64,000 nucleotides of DNA from Dreissena polymorpha. Lineage: Eukaryota > Mollusca > Bivalvia > Myida > Dreissenidae. The notes beneath the pieces are model-generated. The model was not told the DNA's origin and did no database searches. It saw only the letters and a program-made list of their open reading frames with translations. Of the stretch, positions 12,124-42,627 are shown in pieces; within the stretch, counting starts at the first letter, position 1, and each line of letters begins with the position of its first letter. Made by a program: the position numbers and the translations under genes. The stretch lies in assembly GCF_020536995.1 (NCBI RefSeq), contig NC_068359.1:80150700-80214699 (forward strand), read 5' to 3'.

Positions 12124-13268
12124 TATGCCGAAATTTTCTTTACACAAATTGCGAACGTTGTTTGTTTTTTTCACTTTTTTGTGTCAATGTTGCTCAACAT
12201 AAGATCGACCGATAAAACAGAAACTTGTTAAATGGTAAATAGAAGTTATAAAAAAAGTTAAATTAATATTTCAGTTTCTCTAAATTTGTTCAGTGAATCG
12301 AATTTTCTAAGTTTTGTTGACCTCATGCGTCATGCTCTGATATTAGCATGAAGTTAACCCATGGCACAAGTGAACTCAATGTATAATTTCAGGATCGTTT
12401 ATTGTTCCATCTTGCGACCAAAATGTGCGGTAAAATACTACAAAAAAGAAGAAAAGACAATTGTTTACTATATTTCCCTAAAATAAGTCAAAAATCATTT
12501 AATTCAAAACGCAACTTTCTTCGACTGCATTAATTAATACCAACAAAGCTTACAGAATTGAGAAAAGTGTGAGTTAAATCTTAACATAGCTTATTTCTAT
12601 ATAAAATGTTGCTTAATAGAAAAAACGAGTATGAAATTATTATGTACGAATCAATTTGAGAAACCAACAAACGTGATTGTATTAATAGTAGCTTATAAAA
12701 AACTGTAAGCAAATGAAACCTAACAAATTACAAAGCAATAAAATACAAGAAAATACATCAAACTTACACCGTGGGGGCTACATGTATAAAGACTAATAAT
12801 CTGGTGTTTGCGCGGACCGCGCCTTTTACTGTTGGAACAACCGATACAGCACATTAATAGGGTTACATAGCACTAACTTGGTTACAAACCAGTATACAAT
12901 TGAGTCCGAGGGGCTCTGGACAACAGATCATGCCTATTGCAATTGAGTACTTTCGCTTTTCGGATGTGACCTCTCGACTCAAGATACACAATGCACGTAG
13001 CACATGTCATTTGCGGGTGTGTATTGAACTATCCACTTTGCGAGGTTAAACACGCTGTAAATAAACAATTTTGACATGGTTTTAACGGGAATGAAATAAA
13101 TCTTTTTAGGTACATTGTATATTGCGGCATTGCTGGAATTAATTCAAAAATTATTTTAGTTGTTTTCTTAACTGCTCAACTCAAGATAATTGGAGGATAT
13201 ATTTTATATCATATAATTTTTTTTTTTGTGCATGGTCCCTATGGTCATAACTTTTGCAATATTGTCAT
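12124..13268. other. AT-rich intergenic DNA
   Basis: No gene or repeat family recognised. Confidence 0.35.
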
Positions 13269-13735
13269 TATTATGCCCCCCTTCGAAGAAGATGGGGTAT
13301 AATGTTTTGCTCATGTCGGTCCGTCCGTCCGTCCACCAGATGGTTTGCGGATGATAACGCTCAGGCCAAGGATCATGAAACTTTATAGGTACATTAATCA
13401 TGACTCGCAGATGACCCCTATTGATTTTGAGGTCACTAGGTCAAAGGTCAAGGTCACAGTGACTCAAAGTAGTAAAATGGTTTCCGGATGATAACTCAAG
13501 AACGCTTACGCCTAGGATTATGAAACTTCATAGGTACATTGATCATGACTCGCAGATGACCCCTATTGATTTTGAGGTCACTAGTTAAAGTTAACAACTT
13601 CAACTTGATATTTGGCATGCATGTGTATCTCATGGAGCTGCACATTTTGAGTGGTGAAAGGTCAAGGTCATCATTCAAGGTCAAAGGTCAAATATATGTT
13701 CTGTACATCATGTAGCCTAAAGGGCATTTTCGACA
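13269..13735 (+). mobile_element. Mosaic tandem-core element: family C head fused to family B core
   Basis: Begins like family C (ttatgccccccttcgaagaa, GTCC tract, two ~125 bp units with cttcataggtacattgatca). Near 13587 it switches within a unit to the family B core (cttgatatttggcatgcatg). The sequence after 13700 does not carry a normal tail. Confidence 0.7.
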
Positions 13736-14654
13736 GTCGTAATCAACTCAAATATACTGCACAAAAAGTTAAGCAATCCTTTTCACATTTAATGGCAAAT
13801 TTTATAATGTAATTTCAACTGGAATATCAATATTTTGTGAAAAATTGTAGTGTAATATTCATAAGATCCATTTTCATAGTGGTCCCCAATGATCATTAAA
13901 TATTCTTTTGTGCAGTCTCGATAGACAAATTGATCTATCATTCACACCTTTAGTATTGGTTGTTAAAAATGTCAAGTGCACTAATTAATTAAATCTTTCA
14001 CAAAATGTCATATCATGTGTACTTTAAATAGAAATTTACCGTATTATATAATATTGCTGGGTAGAACAATTTGCATGGGTTAAATATTCCCCCTAGAATT
14101 TGATTTCAAGTTCATCCAATTTTCCTTTTCGCTGTAAACCGTTTTCTGTTGAACAGTATACGATATATTCATACAAAAAAGCAAAGCTGACGTTTCTGGA
14201 ATGTTCTATGTTTAAAACAGACGAAATGACAACATTTGGTTTAAAATAAAAAACATTTCAATGTTAAATGATGGGTAGGAATATTTTATGGTTAGTTTAA
14301 ATGGATGAAAACTATTGTGTACGAATACAAGTCTGTTTATTTATTGTTTATATTGCCAATATCACTTAAATTAGGTCATTTGTTAAATGAACTGTGTGCA
14401 TGCAAATGAAATAACATGTTACTTAAGCTAAGCATGCGCAACACTCATATTTAGACGGCAAAATGTGCGAATATCGATTAAACCCCAACGTCGAAAATAC
14501 CCAACGCGATCATAAGTTAATGGAGGTGATTTGTGTAGCCGAACACAAAAGAACATCTTTTCACAAGGATGTTTTATTTGTGAAAAAATGAGTGGTTTAT
14601 CTACCACCTGTGAACGATCAAGGTGTTCCTGGTTGGGAATTAGGATCTGTTGCT
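13736..14654. other. Intergenic DNA, nothing recognised
   Basis: AT-rich, with no open frame of note. Confidence 0.35.
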
Positions 14655-15838
14655 ATCTAGTGATGACTTGACTTGACTTGATCCTGAGTTTAATTGTCAT
14701 CTGCTGCGGGATTAGTCCCAGTAGCTGGGGTAGGCAGCAAGCGGCTAGAGCGTCTAACCCCTGATTTCCACGCTCCTCTGTTCTGTGGGTCTGTGTTTCC
14801 CATGCCACAGGTGTGCAGGTCATTCCTGACACAGTCAGACCACGATTTTCTTGGTCTCCCTCTACCTCTAGCACCAAGAATGGCCATCTTCATGATAGGG
14901 TTGATGCAAGAAGTGGCACGTTCGACATGCCCATACCACCTCAGACGTCTGGCTCTCAGTGATGCAGTGACTTCTGGTATCCCTAGTTTTCCATACAGCG
15001 TGTCAGTGTCAACTCCGTCGTCAGGTTTGACGCTGCAGATCCAGCGGGCCATTGCTCTGTCGTTTCTACGAAGTTGTTGTAGAACAGAAGCGGATGATGC
15101 CCACGCTTCACTACCATGTAACATGGCAGACCGGGCACAAGCATTGAACACTTTGCCACTGGTTTTAACCGAAACATGCTTCGACGTCAGTATTGGTAGT
15201 AGCTTCTTAAACTTTCCCCAGGCAGTGCAGCATCTGTTGATGATGGCAAGTTCTCAGCCTCCCCTAGCACATAGCGTGTCACCCAGATAGCAGAAGCTGT
15301 CCTCATCATCCAGCTGTGAGCCATCGACGACCACCTTGGTAACTGGTCTTCCATCAATTGGACGTGCCTGGTCCAGGCATCTCAGACATACATAGTCCGG
15401 GATGCTGGTGATCCTTCCCTTTATGCCACTGCACTTTTTGTGCACCCACAGTTTGCACTTGGTGCACTCAACGGAGTTCACTCCCACTCCACTCCTACGT
15501 ACCGCACAGGGATATGCTCCAGCGTCAAGTAGGAGATTCAGTCCAGGACCGGTGATCAAGAGCTTTGTCTTCTTCATATTGACCCTCAGCCCATTGCTTT
15601 CTATACCATCCTTCCAACATTTCAAAATGAAGAGACACTCCTCCAGTGAGTCTGCAATCACAGCAAGATCATCAGCGTAGAGGAGCTCCCATGGAACCCC
15701 GGTGCGGAATTCCCTAGACAGAGCCTCAAGGACTAGGATGAAAAGCAGGGGACTGAGAACAGAACCCTGATGCACCCCTACTCCAACTCCAAATTCCTCG
15801 CTGTACTGTCCGTTGACACGTACTCTGAAGGAAATTTG
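14655..15838 (-). mobile_element. 5'-truncated LINE: RT with embedded zinc-finger-like Cys cluster
   Basis: On the minus strand the sequence opens inside the RT domain (GVHQGSVLSPLLFILVLEAL, then the catalytic LLYADDLAVIADSLEE). It continues through a Cys/His cluster (C-x(17)-C-x2-C-x4-H-x2-C, ending YVCLRCLDQARPIDGRP), then SFCYLGDTLC, SAMLHGSEAW, and the C-terminal ARRLRWYGHVERA, GRGRPRKSW. A TCAAG microsatellite tail lies at the 3' end (14665-14682). It is truncated at 15838, with one frame change near 15255. Confidence 0.85.
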
Positions 15839-18217
15839 GGAATGTTTTGGTAATTTTGTATGGTCTTGTTGTGTACTATGTTCTTTCCCCGTATAACTCA
15901 ACACTTTCTTTAATTCAACCACTATTTATTTATTATAACAAAAACACTAATTGGAATCAGAGTTCTTTCATTCAGAGAACTCGTTCGTCAATCCCGGCGT
16001 CTCGCCACTGTGCATGCTCTGTAACCCTTCCGGAAGGTCAGCCACAACACTCTAATAATTATAATGGTTGTGAAAGATCACTTGTTCAGGCCCTGCTGCC
16101 TTGCTTTTACAAAGTAATCAATCTAAAAAAAATTGTGCTCATTAAGATGTTGTTATATATATAAAAGCAAAAAGTATGTTGCTTGAATGTGTGAAACTCT
16201 TGGTTTTTGTTAAGATTGAAGATGATACTTTCAGGTCCGAATGAGTACATAATTGAAGGTATAATTCTTATCAAGTTCTAAACTTTTAAGAGAGAAGATG
16301 GAAGATGTTATGTGTTTCACAGGGGGGTTAGCATGTGGCTATGATATTTTAAAGTAAAAACATCATTTTGAATGTAAAATAATCAAATTTTATCGGAAAA
16401 ATCAAGTTGGGTTTATATTACACCAGGATTTTAGTAGAAGAAATTGAGAAGTAGTTGCATTAATTCAACTATCAGCTATATACATGTAACCCAGAGCCAC
16501 GATAGAAAAATTTATCAAAGGTTCTGGTGTCCAGAGTACATTAATATGGACTATAAGTGAAGGAGATATCTTGTACATACAATGTAAAGTTGCTGTTTCT
16601 ACAGTCAATGTTGCTGTTCCAGTTTCTGTTTCAAACTGTTCACATCACAATGTTAATGTTGACATTTAAGTTGGTGGATTTGTTTCTTTTTCGCCAAATC
16701 CTAATCAAAGCTTGTGTAATTGTGCTTGGATGAAAAGCATAAGTGTCGCTACATGTACAAATTTTAGTTATATTTTATCTAATTAAACTGTTTTTACCAG
16801 TTAAACTTTTAAAAGCAACCATTGTAAAGCAAACAAATTGATGGCTTTGTCTCTTTTCCAAGTAGTGATTGGGTGAGAGGTGTGCTAATATATGCTTGAA
16901 TTCAAATGGCAACCGAATTTATTTTTTTTTCCAAACTTAAGCACCTTTTTCATTTAAGATATTCATATTTAAGATAAAGTTTGCGATAACATGCTTCATT
17001 GTGATTATTTAATAAACAGAAAAAACTAAATTTCACAAACTTTAGCATCTATTCATTTAAGGTATTCATATTTAATATAAAGTTTGCAATAGAATGCTTT
17101 TTTGTGATCATCTATTGATGGTTTTAATAAAATATTTCCATTTCTTTCATTAATCTTTCTCTTGTATCTTTTTCGATGTTTTTTTCCCATGTAAAAGTAA
17201 AATAAAATCAGCAAAGTACTAGTACAATTCTTGAAATTGATAAATAAGCATAAAAGAAAGTATCTTTTTTATCAACAATCACCTGCATAAAGCGGGAAAA
17301 TAACAAAAAATCCCATTATAAAAAAAGTCAAAAATGCAAAAATCCCATGGGAAGACCAATTTTGGTAATAAATTTTGTAGTGAACAAATTTTTATTTAGC
17401 AAAAACTATCAATTTTTTAAAATAAAACTTGTATCGCATACTTAATCTCAAAGAGGCAAACGGTAATAAAGGAGTTTTTCCGTTGGCTGTTATTACTAAG
17501 GTTATTCCTAAAGAAGTCCAGTCACCATTAGATGACAAAGATGTAGGCTGAAAGGGGTCCTTTTCCTTTCTTATTAGCCAAGCAAAGATTATATTCTACA
17601 GTATCTAAAGGAACATCAGAGAACTGATGTTTTAATACTGATCGGACCTTTTTGCTTAAAGTCTACATGTGTTGTGACATATTCATGTCTTAGCTATTAA
17701 TAAAAAAAATGCTGAACTAACTTAATAAAAACAAATATATATATATATACATGGTATACAGGTATACTGGTAAATTCTTGACATGTTGCATGATTTGCAA
17801 ATCAAAATAGTCAAATTCTCCAAAATATATCGGAAAATGTTTCTAATTGGCATATGGTGTACACTTAGGACACCATGGTTGTTTGATCATGTGAAACATT
17901 TTTCATTGGGATATTTTCTGATTGACCTTGATAAAAAGTGTCACACCACTTCTGTTTCCTTACTGCAGTTTTTGTTCAATACTCAAATCTGACCAGCACA
18001 TAAATTGTTTTAATGTTTATGTTTAACCTTTTCTTCCTGGTTTATGTATGAAAAGTATTGTTTTTTTCAACAGGCAGAAATCAGCGAGGTTTAACTCCAT
18101 AGAATTATGTTTTCTTTCAAAGAGAAAGAGCACACATATTGATATTGTTAGTTGGTAACTGGGCCACTACGCATTATAATTAACCTAGACACTTGTACAT
18201 GTACTTACAGTTCAAGA
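15839..18217. other. AT-rich DNA upstream of RNASET2
   Basis: No gene recognised. It presumably contains the RNASET2 promoter, but no TATA or initiator can be assigned with confidence. Confidence 0.35.
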
Positions 18218-36702
<18,485 letters not shown>

Positions 36703-37432
36703 GCAGGGTTGCGAGTTGATGGAGGTGATCATGATAGCCAGTTTAGGGAGACCTGAGTAGCTTAATCATATGTTCCCGTTACCAGAAGCCAAATAAGACA
36801 GTTGCTTCTCAAATCTTTAATAATTGGCTACTGAATTATTGGATTTGATACACACATTTTTGTGAATTATTTAAAAAATAAAATCAGATTTTCACACTAT
36901 CTGAGGTAGCAATCTAAATTACAAGTATTTTGGCTACAAAGTAATATTTCTAAGCCCCAACCAAGAATTCAGATATTGCATTTAGGTACCTACAGAACCT
37001 GGAAATAACCGTACTGGTGTTTTTATTTGGCATTTCATAATCATATGTGGTTTCGGTGTTCACAATTATCACCAGTGAGTTTAAGAAAAAAATTACAGCA
37101 CTCAACCTTGTCTTGTTTAACATTTTTTGTACTTTTAACTGTGATGCATGGAGGAAATAAAAAAATTACAACATGCTTTCATAAAAAATTCCCATACCTT
37201 CATGTTGCTAACAGTAAACCTGTACCTTATCATTCCATGACTCTACTGTACTGTAGTAATAGTACAATTTAAATTTTCTTGTGATCATTTATTGTTTGTA
37301 CAGTGCCATATCTGTAAAATTTCAAAATCTTGCAAGAAAATGTATATCATTTTTGGTTGTTTTCTTGTTATTGTTGGCCATTCTGAAAATTATAAATATT
37401 GCTGATTTTTTTATAAATATATGATTCTTTAA

Positions 37433-37438
37433 AATAAA
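37433..37438 (+). terminator. Candidate RNASET2 poly(A) signal
   Basis: AATAAA followed by a T/G-rich stretch. Earlier AATAAA copies at 36877 and about 37157 are alternatives. If this one is used, the 3' UTR is about 750 bp. Confidence 0.4.
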
Positions 37439-37557
37439 TCTTGTTCATAGAATTGTGACTTGTTTTGTAATATTATTTGTAAAATAAAATAAAATGGGAA
37501 TACATTGTTAGAAATGAAAATGCATTTCCAGAGTTTCTGGCATCACTGCAAACATAT

Positions 37558-37745
37558 TGCCTCATTATGGGAAAACTGGACTCCATGCATGAAAAACAAG
37601 CTTTTGGCTTTTATGCCACTATTATGGTATTTGTTATTAAAAGGACGTCTCTTTTAAACAAAATTACACTCTTGGCCGAGTGTTGTCCCTGATTAGCCTG
37701 TGCTGACTTCACTAAACATGCATGCATAAAGCCCAGCTTTCCTTA
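37558..37745 (+). repeat. Family G MITE copy downstream of RNASET2
   Basis: gggaaaactggactccatgc, tgtccctgattagcctgtgc and cataaagcccagctttcctt. Confidence 0.7.
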
Positions 37746-37895
37746 TCACTTGACCATTACTTTTTCTGCATGCCTTTTTAAAAAATTAATATAAAAATAT
37801 ATATTACAACTCTTTTGATATTATAGCCTGGTCCACTTGACGTATTTGAGTATGAAATGATTTGGTGTCCACCATATAAAGACTTGTCTGTGTGT

Positions 37896-39316
37896 TTATT
37901 ATGCCCCCCTTCGAAGAAGAGGGGGTATATTGTGTTGCACATGTCGGTCGGTCCGTTGGTCTGTCAGTCCGTCCACCAGATGGTTTCCGATGATAACGCA
38001 AAAACACTAGGATCATGAAACTTCATAGGTACATTGATCATGACTGCCAGATGACCCTTATTGATTTTCAGGTCACTATGTCAAAGGTCAAGGTCACAGT
38101 GACTCAAAATAGTAAAATGGTTTCCGGATGATAACTCAAGAATGCTTACACCAAGGATCATGAAACTTCATAGGAACATTGATCACGACTGGCAGATGAC
38201 CCCTATTGATTTTCAGGTCAAAGGTCACAGAGACTCGAAACAGTAAAATGGTTTCCGGATGATAACTCAAGAATGCTTACACCTAGGATCATGAAACTTC
38301 ATAGGTACATTGATCATGACTGTCAGATGACCCCTATTGATTTTCAGGTCACTATGTCAAAGGTCAAGGTCACAGTGACTCAAAATAGTAAAATGTTTTC
38401 CGGATGATAACTCAAGAATGCTTAGGCCTAGGATCATGAAACTTCATAGGTACATTGATCATGACTGGCAGATGACCCCTATTGATTTTCAGGTCACTAG
38501 GTCAAAGGTCAAGGTCACAGTGACTCGAAATAGTAAAATGGTTTTCGGATGATAACTCAAGAATGCTTACACCTAGGATCATGAAACTTCATAGGAACAT
38601 TGATCACGACTGGCAGATGACCCCTATTGGTTTTCAGGTCACTAGGTCAAAGGTCACAGTGACTCAAAACAGTAAAATGGTTTACGGATAACTCAAGAAT
38701 GCTTACATCTAGGATCATGAAACTTCATAGGTACATTGATCATGACTGGCAGATGACCCCTTTTGATTTTCAGGTCACTAGGTCAAAGGTCAAGGTCACA
38801 GTGACTCGAAACAGTAAAATGGTTTCCAGGTAATAACTAAAGAATGCTTACGCCTAGGATGATGAAACTTCATAGGAACATTGATCATGACTGGCAGATG
38901 ACCCCTATTGATTTTCAGGTCACTAGGTCAAAGTCACAGTGACTCAAAATAGTAAAATGGTTTCCGGATGATAACACAAGAATGCTTACACCAAGGATCA
39001 TGAAACTTCATAGGTACATTGATCATGACTGGCAGATGGCCCCTATTAATTTTCAGGTCACTAGGTCAAAGGTCAAGGTCACAGTGACTCGAAACAGTAA
39101 AATGGTTTCCTGATGATAACTCAAGAATAATTAGGCCTAGGATCATGAAACTTCATATTTACATTGATCATAACTGGCAGATAACCCCTATTGATTTTCA
39201 GGTCACTTGGTCAAAGGTCAAGGTCACAGTGACAAAAAACATATTCACACAATGGCTGCCACTACAACTGACAGCCCATATGGGGGGCATGCATGTTTTA
39301 CAAACAGCCCTTGTTT
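37896..39316 (+). mobile_element. Full-length family C tandem-core element, about 10 units
   Basis: Head ttatgccccccttcgaagaa then gagggggtatat, a GTCC/GTCG tract, then ~130 bp units (catgaaacttcataggtaca, gatgacccctattgattttc, aggtcactaggtcaaaggtc, agtaaaatggtttccggatg). The tail is gccactacaactgacagccc, atggggggcatgcatgtttt and acaaacagcccttgttt. Copies 44706-45436 (inverted) and 13269 are relatives. Confidence 0.92.
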
Positions 39317-39459
39317 TGTAGTTTATCTAGACCCTTCTGTCAGAGAATGCATTGTGTGGACCCAGTCTGTCTAAGCATTCCGAATATAGTAATTAACTTA
39401 CAATACATATGAAAATTTATTGAATATTTATAAGTTCATCTCTTGATTGCTTTCTAAGT

Positions 39460-41330
39460 CAAAATTCACCAAAGTTTTTAAAACTGTTGACATAACAAGG
39501 GGCAGATTTGACAACCATCTATTTTCCACTAGAAACTATAATATACATAATATAGAGAAAAATGCCCCGCCCACTGGCAGCCATGTTTTTTCACCAATCC
39601 CGACCATTTTCAAACTCATCCGAGATATCAATAAAACCAATGTTTTGACCAACTTTCATGATGATTGGGCATAAATTGTGACTTCTAGAGTGTTTACAAG
39701 GTTTCTCTATAGCCAAATAAGGAAAACTGCCACTATATACATATAGAGAAAAATGCGCCACCCACTGGCAGCCATGTTTTTTCACTGATCTGGACCATTT
39801 TCGAACTCGTCTGACATATCAATAAAACCAAAGTTTTGATTAAATTTCATTATGATTGGGCCAAAATTGTGACTTCTTGAGTGTTTACAAGGTTTCTCTA
39901 TAGCCATATAAGGAAAACTGCCCCGCCCACTGGCGGCCATGTTTTTCAACGGACGGGAACCACTTTTGAACTCAACCAAGATATCATTAAGACAGACATT
40001 TAGACAAAGTTACATGCAGATTGGGCATTAATGTGACTTCTACAGTGTTTACAAGCTTTTTCTTTTTTTTTGATCTAGTGACCTAGTTTTTGACCCAGCA
40101 TGACCCAGTTTCGAACTCGATCAAGATATCATTGGGACAAATCTTTGACCAAGTTTCATGAAGATCGGACAATAAATGTGTCCTCTAGAGTGTTTACGAA
40201 CAAATGTTAACGGACGGACGACAGACAAAGACCGGTCACAAAAGCTTACCTGAGCAATCAGGTGAGCTAAAAAGGAAAAAGCAATCACAAAATCTGATCA
40301 CGAGCAAATTGTGCTCAGGTGAGCCAACCTAGGCCTGGTACACTAAGGAACTAAACTATTCAGTTGAAAATGATTATGAAGGTACTTTATTAGTTTAATT
40401 TCTAGGTCCATTTTTATTTTTGAACTTGGCTATTAGATATTGTTAAAAACAAAAGTTCTGACCAAGGTCCGTAGGGATTGGAAACAGAAAGTGACTTCTA
40501 GAGATCTATTTCTTTTACATCTCATGACCCATGACTCATTTAAAACTCTAAAGAGATTTCATTTTGACAAATGTTCTGGCCAAGTTTCATGAACATTGTC
40601 CATAACTGTAACCATTAGAGTATAACAAGGTTTCACTATAGCCATATAAGGAAAACTGCCCAGCCCATTTGCAGCCAGCCATGATTTTCTGGGAACTAAC
40701 ACAATTTTCAAATTTCAGTTAAGATATCAGGAAAAAAATTGTCCTAGTTTTGTGAAAATTGGACTAAATGTGACTTGTGGAATTTTAAAAAGGTTTAACA
40801 ATAGCCATATAAGAAAAACTTCCCTGCCCCATGGTAGTCATTTTTTTATGGACCAGAACCATTTAAAACTCAGATCAGACTTAGAACAAAAGTTCTTTTC
40901 AAAGATTTGACTAATATAGTGACTTCAATAATATTAACAAAGTTTCGTTAAAGCCATATAAGGAAAACTGCCATATCCCTGGCAGCCATGTTTTTCAAGG
41001 ATCCCCAACCATTATGAACATATCAAAGATATGAGAACATATGTTCTGACCAAGTTTCAAAGGTTTCACTACAGCCATAGCAGGAAAACTACCTTGCCCC
41101 CTGGTGGCCATGTTTTTCAACAAAACCAGAACCATTTTTTAAACTAAGCCGAGATATAGTACACAAATGTTCTGACAAAGTTTCATGAAAATTGGACTAT
41201 AAAAAAAATGTAAAGAGTGTTACATTAGCCATATAAGGAAAACTTCCCAGCTCCCTGGCGGCCATATATTTCAACAAACCAGAGCCATTTTCATATTTAG
41301 CTGAGATATCATAAAAACAAGTATTTGATG
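39460..41330 (-). mobile_element. Family A tandem-core arrays, inverted, two age classes
   Basis: 39460-40270 carries fairly intact units (ggcagccatgttttttcacc, ttatatggcaaggttt variants) and closes with gcttacctgagcaatcaggtgagct, the inverted head. 40300-41330 is an older array of the same units with much more divergence. Confidence 0.8.
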
Positions 41331-42227
41331 AATGCCATATGCTTTATTTGGCAAAGAGGAACATAACAATGTGGAAACAATCTAAAAAAAAATCATTAAA
41401 CATCAATTGAAAGTATCAATTCTTACACAATAAGTGCTCATGCTGCTGATGATTGCAAATCTACATTGTAATACCATAATGGGCAAGTGCAGTAAAAAGT
41501 TATTATTAATTACATATTTGCATAACTGTGAAATTATGATTATTGTCAGACAATAAGCAGGCAATGTAATTATAATGCTGAACTAGTGTTATTCAACAAC
41601 CAATCTTATGAGCAACCCTCTTAAATATTCACAGCATTTAAACTCATCACACGTCATAGATTCCCAAATATCTATTTCACCTGTTTGCACAATGTTGGCT
41701 CATATTAAAAACATTTGGCTTAATGTCTATGCTAAGATATGGAGATAATAAGTAGGTTTATTGAACTTTAAAAATTGATAAAAAAGACTTTCTAAAACTT
41801 CAGCAGCTGTACTTAGTCCTAGTAAATCATCAGTTATTGGTTCATGGTTGTATGACATCTGCTATAAATTAATCATAGCACAACATCTATGATTTCAAGC
41901 TCAAAAAAAGCTTTAAATCAACAAATAAAAACTTGATGAATTTTATGTATTTTCAATGCACCAAAGAGAATATGTTTATAATTTCTTTAAGAGTATTTAT
42001 AAGAATTTATCTGACATGCAACTCACGCACACAAACACACACATACAGACAATTTCTTGCATACCATGGTGCAATAAAACTGAAATTAACTGCACATTTA
42101 AACTGTATATTTTTGTTGGCAAAATGTATTTCCAATGGAGACTTTTACACAACCCTGTTACCCATCCTGGACACACTGTCCACACACTTGCAAAGGTTTG
42201 CACACTCTATAGGCTCATAGACAGCTA

Positions 42228-42490
42228 AAAGTTATTTTCCGAGAAAATAGGGTTTAATCCACACGCATTATGTGTCGGCCCAGAATAGCCTGTGCAGTTA
42301 GCACAGGCTTATCAGTGACAACACTTTCTTACTTTGAAAGTTTTTTTTCTTTAAATGTCTCTTCTTAGATAAAAAAACGGTTTTGACAGAAAGTGTCATC
42401 CCTGATAAGCCTGTGCTGACTGCACAGGCTGATATGGGATGGTACTTTATGCACATGGATTAAGCCCCATTTCCTCAGAGTAAGGCTCAT
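42228..42490 (-). mobile_element. Full-length family G MITE in the NEURL2 3' UTR
   Basis: Both hairpins are present (agcctgtgcagttagcacag; gcctgtgctgactgcacagg). The ends are ccgagaaaatagggtttaat and taagccccatttcctcagag. It begins 16 bp past the NEURL2 stop codon. Confidence 0.85.
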
Positions 42491-42505
42491 TTCTAGAAAG
42501 TTGTA

Positions 42506-42627
42506 TCACAGTTCACATTCATATCGCAGGAACTTCTTGATCTTGTTAGGCAGTGGCAGGAAGCTGACCTGGGACTTCCCTATTGCCTGTAGGATCATGT
42601 CTCTGCAAGCATTCTGAAGAGTGGACA
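42506..42627 (-). CDS. NEURL2: NEURL2 exon 2: SOCS box
   Basis: 40 codons including [16 protein letters not shown] aligns with the vertebrate NEURL2 SLQTLCR region, and [14 protein letters not shown] with its LPKELKDFCKYE end. Confidence 0.9.

Noticed and set aside
14694-15290. 198-codon plus-strand frame
   Set aside because: Antisense shadow of the minus-strand LINE reverse transcriptase.
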